DNA of 5,604 nucleotides from Calditrichota bacterium (lineage in GTDB: Bacteria; Calditrichota; Calditrichia; RBG-13-44-9; J075). The notes under the pieces were generated by a model that made no database searches, had not been told where the DNA came from, and worked only from the letters and a program-made list of their open reading frames with translations. Location: positions 1 through 5,604 of the forward strand of contig RFIL01000016.1 in NCBI GenBank assembly GCA_003695285.1, given 5' to 3'. Shown here piece after piece: positions 1 through 5,604 of the stretch. Made by a program: the position numbers and the translations under genes. The number at the start of each line of letters is the position of its first letter. Position 1 is the first letter of the stretch.

Positions 1-783
1 GAAGAAGAAGAAACGTTCCCTGCTGTAGAAGAAAGCTCAGAAGAAGATGAACTGGATGAGTTGATCGGGGATCTACTGGATGAGACAGAAACTGAAGAGG
101 AAACCACTGAATCTCCCATGGAAGACCTTTCTACCCCGGAAGAAGAAGCCGGGCTGGGGGAAGACCTTGATCTGGATGACTTATTCGAGGAAACCCCGGA
201 ATTAGAAAGTGAAGAATCTGTTGAAGAACTCGGCTCAACGAGTGAAGATTTTGAAACTCCTCCAGCCGAAGCAGAAGCTGCCTTCCCGGAAGAGACTACA
301 ACCATTGAAGATATGCAAGTTTCCATTGACGAAACTGAGTTATTTGAGCCTCAAACCGAGGAAGAGACAGAAGCCCCGGAAGCTCCTCTGGAAGTCGAAA
401 CTCCGCCTGAGACTGGTGAACGTCCTACCGTGCTGGTTGTCGATGACAGTGTGGTCATTCGCAAAATGGTGGAAATTGCACTGGAAAACGAAAATTTGAA
501 CATAGTTTCTGTGGCCACAGGCAAAGAAGCATTAAATTACCTGGATGAGAATACCCCGAATGTGATCATTCTGGATATTATGTTATCGGATATGAATGGG
601 TTAGATGTCTTAAAAGCCATCAAAGCCAGTAAAGATATCCCGGTGGTGATGCTCTCGGCAAAGGATACCCCCAGGGAAACCACCAAAGCCAAACAACTGG
701 GAGCAGATGATTTTATCCCAAAACCTTTTAAAGATGAAGAGCTGGTAGCCAAAATTAAAGAATTGGTTCAAAAATCGGCGTGA
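1..783 (+). CDS. CheY-like response regulator with long acidic N-terminal extension (5'-partial)
   Basis: The frame is open from base 1 to the TGA at 781-783, giving 260 visible residues; the true start lies upstream. Visible residues 1-140 are low-complexity and acidic: by my count 60 of 140 are Asp or Glu, with no Lys, Arg or His. Residues 143-260 form a complete receiver domain. It has the acidic pair Asp148/Asp149 in VLVVDDS, phosphoacceptor Asp192 in VIILDIM, the switch Ser219 in VVMLSAK and the conserved Lys241 in FIPKPF, so it should be phosphorylatable. No DNA-binding output domain follows; the protein ends about 15 residues after the Lys241 motif, as in CheY, PilG and PilH. It lies 23 bp upstream of cheW and is probably co-transcribed with it. 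The likely role is to accept phosphate from the CheA-like protein downstream. Any domain before the acidic stretch is not visible. A TTG at 61 and an ATG at 118 are in frame, but neither is needed because coding character continues to the window edge. Confidence 0.93.
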   Translation, partial: EEEETFPAVEESSEEDELDELIGDLLDETETEEETTESPMEDLSTPEEEAGLGEDLDLDDLFEETPELESEESVEELGSTSEDFETPPAEAEAAFPEETTTIEDMQVSIDETELFEPQTEEETEAPEAPLEVETPPETGERPTVLVVDDSVVIRKMVEIALENENLNIVSVATGKEALNYLDENTPNVIILDIMLSDMNGLDVLKAIKASKDIPVVMLSAKDTPRETTKAKQLGADDFIPKPFKDEELVAKIKELVQKSA

Positions 784-806
784 TTTAATTCTTTTAACAA
801 GCGATT

Positions 807-1280
807 ATGCAAACAACGAATGGCCGAAATGCCCAAGAGATTGAACGGTTTTCAATATTTGAACTGAGTGGTAAATTATTTGGTTTGGACATAATTTACT
901 CAAGAGAAGTGATACCTCTACCCCGTTTTACTCCGTTACCCAACAGTGATGAAATCTTTTACGGAGTGTTTAACAATCGGGGTGAGATTTTTCCCCTGGT
1001 AGATATCTCTCCCATTCTTGGACTACCGGCAAAGCAGATTCAATCGGATGACATGGTCATTCTGGTAGAAAAAGAAGAGGGGTTTTGTGTAGGGGTATTG
1101 GTAGATAAAATACATAGTATTATATATGTTGAACAAAATGAACTTAAAAGTCCACGTGGGTTAGTCTCCAGAACCATGGAAAACTTTCTCAATGGACTTA
1201 TCATTAATGGACCGAACATGATCCATATTTTAGATATTGAGAGTTTATTTAAAACTAAACAATTGTTAGCCCACTATTAA
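807..1280 (+). CDS. CheW-family coupling protein (PilI/PixI-like)
   Basis: A 157-residue protein, the usual length of a single-domain CheW. CheW proteins are cytoplasmic SH3-like adaptors that link the receptor tip to the CheA P5 domain. Residues about 12-150 cover the fold: the opening strand FSIFELSGKLFGLDI (15-29), the hallmark GVFNNRGEIFPLVDI (53-67) with the conserved Arg58-Gly59, VGVLVDKI (95-102), and the closing strand ending in IHILDIESLF (139-148). The ATG at 807 is the only reasonable start, because an in-frame TAA sits four codons upstream (795-797). No clear Shine-Dalgarno precedes it, so translation may depend on coupling to the regulator gene 23 bp upstream. The receptor gene follows after 14 bp. 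The position between a CheY-like gene and an MCP gene matches pilI and pixI; the exact symbol cannot be assigned from sequence alone. Confidence 0.93.
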   Translation: MQTTNGRNAQEIERFSIFELSGKLFGLDIIYSREVIPLPRFTPLPNSDEIFYGVFNNRGEIFPLVDISPILGLPAKQIQSDDMVILVEKEEGFCVGVLVDKIHSIIYVEQNELKSPRGLVSRTMENFLNGLIINGPNMIHILDIESLFKTKQLLAHY

Positions 1281-1282
1281 GC

Positions 1283-1288
1283 AGGTGA
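1283..1288 (+). promoter_or_regulatory. Ribosome binding site of the receptor gene
   Basis: AGGTGA matches the 3' part of the consensus AGGAGGTGA and sits 6 bp before the ATG at 1295. It supports that start, and the start also places the first membrane helix at residue 11, as expected for an MCP. Confidence 0.75.
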
Positions 1289-1294
1289 CCATCA

Positions 1295-3139
1295 ATGAGA
1301 CACAATTTTATTGGTCTCCAATGGAAATTTTTCTTTATTCTTCTTTCTTTGAGTACCTTTGCCATCGCTATTTTGGTTTACTGGGATTCTCAGAATGAGG
1401 AAGAAGAGTTGTTGACCCAGGCACGGGTCCAGTTAGAACAGATTGGTCGGCTTTTATCCAGTAATATTGATGGGAACGCCATCGAGCGAGCCGTGGAGAA
1501 AAATTCCACTCAAAGCGTGGAACATCGAGTGATATCCACCCAAATTGAGATGATCCATCGAATTTTCGCCAATCCTTCATCCCGGCTTCCCATTAAAAGC
1601 ATATCCATCCTGATCCCCCAGGTGGATGTAGCAAATGTCTTTTATACCACTCAAAAAACTTACACTTTTTTAGAAAAATACCCTTACTATGATGAATTTT
1701 CATCAGTGATTGAAAAACAGCTGGTTGTTTATAAACCCGCATACATGGAAGCAAATGAAGAATTATACTCTGTATTTGCTCCCATTTATAACCGAAAACA
1801 GGAAATCGTCGCCATTGGAAAGGTTGATATTTCCAGCGAAACGATTCATGCTGCCCTTCCGTCAACCTGGCTACGATTCGGGGCCTATCTGCTGATTGCT
1901 GTAGCCCTGTGTTTTGGCATAAGCTATGTGTTATCGAAGATGGTGACACGTCCTATTGATCGTTATGTTGATTTTGTGAATAAAGTCTCTGAAGGGAATT
2001 ATCACCTTCGCCTGGAAATGCATACGCAGGATGAACTGGAAAAAATCGGTAATGCTCTGAATGTGATGCTTGAAAAGCTGGAGGGACTGATTGAGACTGA
2101 AGCTGACAGGGATCGATTACAACAGAATATCACTCACTTGCTTCGCATTGTATCCGCAGCTGCAGATGGTGATTTCACCGTCAGCGCCGAAGTTACCGCA
2201 GATACCCTTGGTGCGCTGGCTGACTCTTTTAATTTAATGGTCGCTGATCTATCACGGTTAATTCGTGAGGTGCAATCAGCATCAGATAAAATTGCCAAAT
2301 CTACCCGAGAAATTCTGGAGACAACAGAGACCATGTCCAAGGGTGCGGAAACCCAGGCCAAGGAAATTGAGGGCACCTATGATGCCGTGCGCAAGATGGC
2401 TGACATTTTCCAGTTAGCCAATGAAAGAACCTCGCAGGCAGCGGAATCCGCCCGTCGCGCAGCGGAAGTGGCTCAGGGTGGCATGGAAGTTGTAAAAAAA
2501 TCCATTGAAGGGATGCATTTAATCCGGGAACGAGTTCAAGAAACTGCACGACGGGTCAGAGCTTTGGGAGAGCGGTCAGTCGAAATTGGTGAAATCATCG
2601 AGGTCATCAGCGATATTGCTAACAGAACCAATCTGTTGGCATTGAACGCAACCATTGAAGCGGCCCGTGCCGGAGAAGCGGGGCGGGGATTTGCAGTTGT
2701 TGCCGATGAAGTACGAGTCCTGGCAGAACGTTCCAGTCAGGCGGCCAAAGATATCGCAGCCCTGATTGAGACAATTCAAGCCGGTACCAGCGAAGCAGTG
2801 ATGGCGATGGAACACGGAACCGATGAGGTTGAAAAAGGGACTCGATATGTCGATGAAGCCGGTACTGCTTTAAAGCAGATCATTGAAATGGTGCAAATTT
2901 CATCTAACTCAATTACCGAAATTTCAGGAGCTTTCCAGCAACAAACCAAAGCAAGCTCAAACATTGCCGAGGCGATGAAACGCACGGCTATTATTGCTCA
3001 GGAAACCGCTCGCGGAGCCCGAAAATCTCATGCCTTAGCGGAAGAGATGGAAACGCTCTCCCGAATTTTAAATACCGCTGTTTCCAAGTTCAGATTGAGC
3101 AAAGTTAGTTCAAATAATAAAATTTTAGAAGAACACTAA
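1295..3139 (+). CDS. Methyl-accepting chemotaxis protein with Cache-like sensor and two HAMP domains (PilJ-like position)
   Basis: A complete 614-residue transmembrane chemoreceptor. Order: short cytoplasmic N-terminus; TM1 at about 11-30; extracytoplasmic sensor at about 31-191; TM2 at about 192-214; HAMP1 at about 211-266 with the conserved Pro220; a second HAMP-like unit at about 278-330 with the DTLGALADSFN core (303-313); then a long signalling coiled coil. The hairpin tip is unmistakable: residues 441-480 include NRTNLLALNATIEAARAGE and GRGFAVVADEVRVLAERS, the CheA/CheW contact region. The sensor ends in YSVFAPIYNRKQEIVAIGKVDI, a pattern typical of the last strands of Cache/PAS-like sensor domains; the ligand cannot be predicted. 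Each arm of the coiled coil is about 130-140 residues, which suggests a long MCP class (roughly 36-40 heptads in total, an estimate). The C-terminus ends in KILEEH, with no NWETF-type CheR-tethering pentapeptide. It follows cheW by 14 bp and precedes the CheA-like gene, as pilJ and pixJ do. It should signal through the neighbouring CheW to CheA. Confidence 0.95.
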   Translation: MRHNFIGLQWKFFFILLSLSTFAIAILVYWDSQNEEEELLTQARVQLEQIGRLLSSNIDGNAIERAVEKNSTQSVEHRVISTQIEMIHRIFANPSSRLPIKSISILIPQVDVANVFYTTQKTYTFLEKYPYYDEFSSVIEKQLVVYKPAYMEANEELYSVFAPIYNRKQEIVAIGKVDISSETIHAALPSTWLRFGAYLLIAVALCFGISYVLSKMVTRPIDRYVDFVNKVSEGNYHLRLEMHTQDELEKIGNALNVMLEKLEGLIETEADRDRLQQNITHLLRIVSAAADGDFTVSAEVTADTLGALADSFNLMVADLSRLIREVQSASDKIAKSTREILETTETMSKGAETQAKEIEGTYDAVRKMADIFQLANERTSQAAESARRAAEVAQGGMEVVKKSIEGMHLIRERVQETARRVRALGERSVEIGEIIEVISDIANRTNLLALNATIEAARAGEAGRGFAVVADEVRVLAERSSQAAKDIAALIETIQAGTSEAVMAMEHGTDEVEKGTRYVDEAGTALKQIIEMVQISSNSITEISGAFQQQTKASSNIAEAMKRTAIIAQETARGARKSHALAEEMETLSRILNTAVSKFRLSKVSSNNKILEEH

Positions 3140-3153
3140 TATCGTTAACGATA
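3140..3153 (+). promoter_or_regulatory. 14-bp perfect palindrome after the receptor gene (possible operator or weak hairpin)
   Basis: TATCGTTAACGATA is its own reverse complement and starts at the base after the receptor stop codon. The arms are continuous, so it looks more like a dimeric protein-binding site than a terminator; as RNA it could form only a 5-bp stem with a TTAA loop. No T-run follows that would make an intrinsic terminator. It lies just upstream of the possible promoter at 3163-3190. Its function is unknown and chance is possible in AT-rich DNA. Confidence 0.35.
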
Positions 3154-3162
3154 AATTAAATA

Positions 3163-3190
3163 TTGACGGTTCTCCTGATTATTTAATTAT
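3163..3190 (+). promoter_or_regulatory. Possible internal sigma70-type promoter before the CheA-like gene
   Basis: TTGACG (3163-3168, 5/6 to the -35 consensus) is followed after 16 bp by AATTAT (3185-3190, 4/6 to TATAAT). It lies in the only sizeable gap of the cluster, 28 bp before the ATG at 3218. The match is weak, AT-rich DNA gives such matches by chance, and the organism's promoter consensus is unknown. Confidence 0.22.
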
Positions 3191-3208
3191 GAAAAAACCT
3201 AAATAAGC

Positions 3209-3212
3209 AGGA
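3209..3212 (+). promoter_or_regulatory. Ribosome binding site of the CheA-like gene
   Basis: AGGA sits 5 bp before the ATG at 3218. An in-frame TAA at 3200-3202 closes the frame six codons upstream, so 3218 is the first possible ATG and this short Shine-Dalgarno supports it. Confidence 0.6.
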
Positions 3213-3217
3213 TCATT

Positions 3218-5604
3218 ATGAATACAACTACGCCACTTGATTTTCGCTCATTTTATTTCTATGAATTGCTATCAACCATTCGAAAACAATCTGCTGATAG
3301 CTATGGAGAGGAAGAGTTGGGTTATCTCCGGAAATTACTCGATTTTCTGGAATGTGAAGAAAATGCGCAAAATGGAATTGAAAAATTGGCTCGTTCTCAA
3401 CTCACAAGCGATCTGGCTATCTTTTTTTCTGACATGCTCGAACATCTACCCAACCTTTCACCCGATGAAGCCGTTGCCAAAATTCCGGAACGGGCGAATG
3501 AGTTCCTTGATATTTTTCAGGTTTACCTGCAACAGGAAGATTGGAAAGAATCTCTGGTCAAATTCATGGAAAGCCCGCTGGAAGAAGTGGAAGAAAGTGA
3601 ACAACAGCCTCTGAGCTTTGATGAATACTATCTTTATGCACTTGAAGATATTTTATCCCGAAAAGCAGAAGAGCAACAGACTTCTCTGTCACCGGAGGTA
3701 ATGAATTTTCTCCACAAGGTGCTGAAAGAACCTGAGGCATTCCAACATCTGGAGAAAAACATTACAGATTCCCGAATCAATGAATTGAGTCGCCTCTATC
3801 ATACCCTCTTCCCTACTCCGGAGGAAAAAGATCCCCTTCAGCTAATGGATAATTTCGAGGAAAATGGTACACTGTTTACAGAAAAACTTCTGGAGTTAGC
3901 ATCAGAGTATCCGCAATCCTTTACGGAAGCCCCGGCTGAAGTTGAAGCTGCGACTGAAGAAACCGTACAGGAAGAACGACCGCTGGAAGAATTGTTTGAA
4001 CAAGTAGCACAAGAAGATACCTCTGCAGAAGAATTTGAAACGAAGGAGGATATCGAAGCGTTAACCGAGCAATTCCTTTCCAGGGATGCTTCCTCCAAGA
4101 CGCTTTCCGAAGAGGAAAGAACCCGTCGAAAATTCTTGCGTGACTATGTGATTGGTGAAGTAAATGCTTATAAAGAAGATATACTTCATACCTTACACAA
4201 ATTGCTTTCAAACGGAGAAGATCCTTCTGCCATTGGCGAACTAAAAGAACACTTAAAAGGATTGAAAGACCTGGGTCAGATACATGCCTATCCGGGGGTG
4301 GAAAAAGTTGCCGAAGCACTGTTGAGTATCACTCAACATCTTCAAACCGCCAAGAAATACTTTCAGGGTGAAACGGAAGAGAAAATTAACAACCTGCTAT
4401 CCATTTTACCGGACTACATTAATGCTGCTGTGGAAGAGGTAGAAACTCCTCTGATTAATCAAATTGATCAGAAAATTAATGATGTACGGTCCAAACTCCT
4501 GGTAGAGGAAGCAGAAGGGTTGCCGTTTAGTGATCCGAACGTGAGGGAAAAAGCCTTCGGTGATGTGGCTTCTCGTACCATATCAGAGCTTATCAGAACG
4601 CTCGAAGCGGGAGATTCATCATCCTTTCCGGGAAAGGCAAACCAGCTTACCGAAGACCTTCTTTTCTGGTCTCAGCAACATGGATTAGATGGGGCCACGG
4701 AGTTCTGGAAAAAATTTCAGGAAATTTCCCAACAGACTTCATCGGATCAGCTAAATGATTCTCAACAACAGTCATTACGCAATCTCCTTCAACAGTTGGG
4801 GGATCAATACACCCACATTTCTGCCCGGGAATGGCAAGATTTTACCCAGCAACTTCAGGAAATATTTGAAGAGCTTCCGGCATCTTATGCGGCTTTCAAA
4901 GATGTCCATCTCCGGAACATTTATCAATTGAAGGAGATGCTGAACACCACAGAGGATCTGGAAAACTTTGTCACCCATCCTCTTCGAGAATTCTTTGCCG
5001 ATTTACAGGAAAACAGTGCTCTGATTCACAATGATAGCCTGGAATTATTAGCTCGAATGTTAGAAATAAAAATTGATGCCTTTACCGGAAAATTTATTAC
5101 CGATAAAGATTCTTTCCGGGCTGATCTAAATGCCTTTTTAGACCACCTGGAAAATGAATTCCAAAATATACCGAATGAAATCAATGCCGAAGCCTTACTA
5201 TTGGAATTTGACAATCTTCTCCATGAAATGCCTTCAATGGCTGAAGAAGAGCCAACATCAACTGTTGATACTTCATCATTTGTGGAAGAAGAACCTCAGG
5301 TAGAAGCCCCGGAACAGGTAACATCAGACCTGGGAGTTATCTCTGAACCCCAGGAAGACACTGAAGATATTCAACAGGTGTTTAATCTGGAAGCCCTGGG
5401 CTATGTAAATGAAATTCAGGATAAATTATCGCAATTAAGAAGCGATCCTGACAATCCCGATTTCCGTCGTCAACTGGGTGTTGTGATGCATACGTTGAAG
5501 GGTTCAGCCCAGATGGTTGAAAGAAGTGATATTTCCGAATTGGTTACCCCCATGGATGAAGTCTGTCATCACATTGAAAAAGACACCCTGCTGGTGACCC
5601 CTCA
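3218..5604 (+). CDS. Very large CheA-like phosphotransfer protein, N-terminal part with Hpt domain (3'-partial; ChpA/PixL-like)
   Basis: The frame is open from the ATG at 3218 to the window end: 795 complete codons and no stop. The clearest domain is a canonical Hpt near the right edge, residues about 722-795, with HTLKGSAQM and the phospho-accepting His758. This is the P1-type module of CheA and hybrid kinases. Residues 1-230 are mostly predicted helix and match no family I recognise. Residues about 233-300 are an acidic linker. Residues about 301-380 resemble a degenerate Hpt in which Lys347 takes the position of the phospho-histidine. Residues about 385-670 are more helical, Gln/Glu/Leu-rich sequence, perhaps further diverged helical bundles. 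Residues about 675-720 are a second acidic Pro/Glu-rich linker leading into the Hpt. There is no signal peptide or membrane helix, so it should be cytoplasmic. Family knowledge: ChpA/PilL proteins carry long N-terminal arrays of FimL-like and Hpt domains before the kinase, CheW and receiver domains. The dimerisation, ATPase and CheW-like domains would lie beyond the window, so kinase identity is inferred from the Hpt and the gene order. A plain multi-Hpt protein is the main alternative. Confidence 0.85.
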   Translation, partial: MNTTTPLDFRSFYFYELLSTIRKQSADSYGEEELGYLRKLLDFLECEENAQNGIEKLARSQLTSDLAIFFSDMLEHLPNLSPDEAVAKIPERANEFLDIFQVYLQQEDWKESLVKFMESPLEEVEESEQQPLSFDEYYLYALEDILSRKAEEQQTSLSPEVMNFLHKVLKEPEAFQHLEKNITDSRINELSRLYHTLFPTPEEKDPLQLMDNFEENGTLFTEKLLELASEYPQSFTEAPAEVEAATEETVQEERPLEELFEQVAQEDTSAEEFETKEDIEALTEQFLSRDASSKTLSEEERTRRKFLRDYVIGEVNAYKEDILHTLHKLLSNGEDPSAIGELKEHLKGLKDLGQIHAYPGVEKVAEALLSITQHLQTAKKYFQGETEEKINNLLSILPDYINAAVEEVETPLINQIDQKINDVRSKLLVEEAEGLPFSDPNVREKAFGDVASRTISELIRTLEAGDSSSFPGKANQLTEDLLFWSQQHGLDGATEFWKKFQEISQQTSSDQLNDSQQQSLRNLLQQLGDQYTHISAREWQDFTQQLQEIFEELPASYAAFKDVHLRNIYQLKEMLNTTEDLENFVTHPLREFFADLQENSALIHNDSLELLARMLEIKIDAFTGKFITDKDSFRADLNAFLDHLENEFQNIPNEINAEALLLEFDNLLHEMPSMAEEEPTSTVDTSSFVEEEPQVEAPEQVTSDLGVISEPQEDTEDIQQVFNLEALGYVNEIQDKLSQLRSDPDNPDFRRQLGVVMHTLKGSAQMVERSDISELVTPMDEVCHHIEKDTLLVTP

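Noticed and set aside
1..14. GAA trinucleotide run as a microsatellite or phase-variable repeat
   Set aside because: Only four perfect GAA units, and they are in-frame Glu codons of an acidic tail; changes in unit number would not shift the frame.
61..120. TTG at 61 or ATG at 118 as the start of the response regulator
   Set aside because: The same acidic coding sequence continues in frame to base 1 with no stop, so the gene most likely begins upstream of the window.
1368..2985. Several minus-strand ORFs of 69-118 codons inside the receptor gene
   Set aside because: The plus-strand MCP is unmistakable across the whole span, and these have no domain or start signal.
3140..3153. Palindrome as an intrinsic terminator of the receptor transcript
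   Set aside because: The stem would be only 5 bp and AT-rich, and no U-tract follows.
3189..3206. Tiny ORF ATG-AAA-AAA-CCT-AAA-TAA just before the CheA-like gene
   Set aside because: Only five codons, no Shine-Dalgarno, and no attenuator hairpins around it; expected by chance in AT-rich DNA.
3237..3614. 125-codon + strand ORF
   Set aside because: It overlaps the CheA-like gene in another frame. The 3218 frame is open for 795 codons, has a ribosome binding site and ends in an Hpt motif; this one has no recognisable domain.
3838..4319. Overlapping minus-strand ORFs of 86 and 132 codons
   Set aside because: They are Ser/Leu-rich reverse readings of the acidic coding sequence, with no ribosome binding site or domain; shadows of the CheA-like gene.

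Overview
The window holds four genes in a row on the + strand. Together they read as one chemosensory (chemotaxis-type) signalling operon that runs off both ends. In order: a response regulator with a very acidic N-terminal extension (5' end outside the window), a stand-alone CheW coupling protein, a transmembrane methyl-accepting receptor with two HAMP domains, and the first 795 codons of a very large CheA-like phosphotransfer protein (3' end outside the window). No RNA genes, mobile elements, CRISPR arrays or credible minus-strand genes were seen.

Layout: 1-783 regulator; 23-bp gap; 807-1280 CheW; 14-bp gap with a good Shine-Dalgarno; 1295-3139 receptor; 78-bp AT-rich gap with a 14-bp perfect palindrome and a possible weak promoter; 3218-5604 CheA-like protein. 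The last gene has no stop codon inside the window, yet it is the longest gene here.

The order response regulator - CheW - MCP - giant CheA matches the known pilGH-pilI-pilJ-(pilK)-chpA (Pil-Chp) and cyanobacterial pixGH-pixI-pixJ-pixL clusters, which control type IV pilus twitching or phototaxis. By analogy, the receptor senses a signal outside the cytoplasmic membrane, CheW couples it to the kinase, and the kinase passes phosphate through His758 of its Hpt domain to the regulator's Asp192 (visible numbering). The kinase catalytic core, any CheB/CheR and any pilus genes would lie outside the window, so kinase activity and a motility role are inferred.

The organism is a bacterium of moderate GC content with an inner-membrane receptor. 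The sequence alone does not fix the phylum. The most unusual parts are the regulator's long acidic tail, which has no basic residues, and roughly 720 residues of mostly helical, acidic, unrecognised sequence before the first canonical Hpt of the CheA-like protein.
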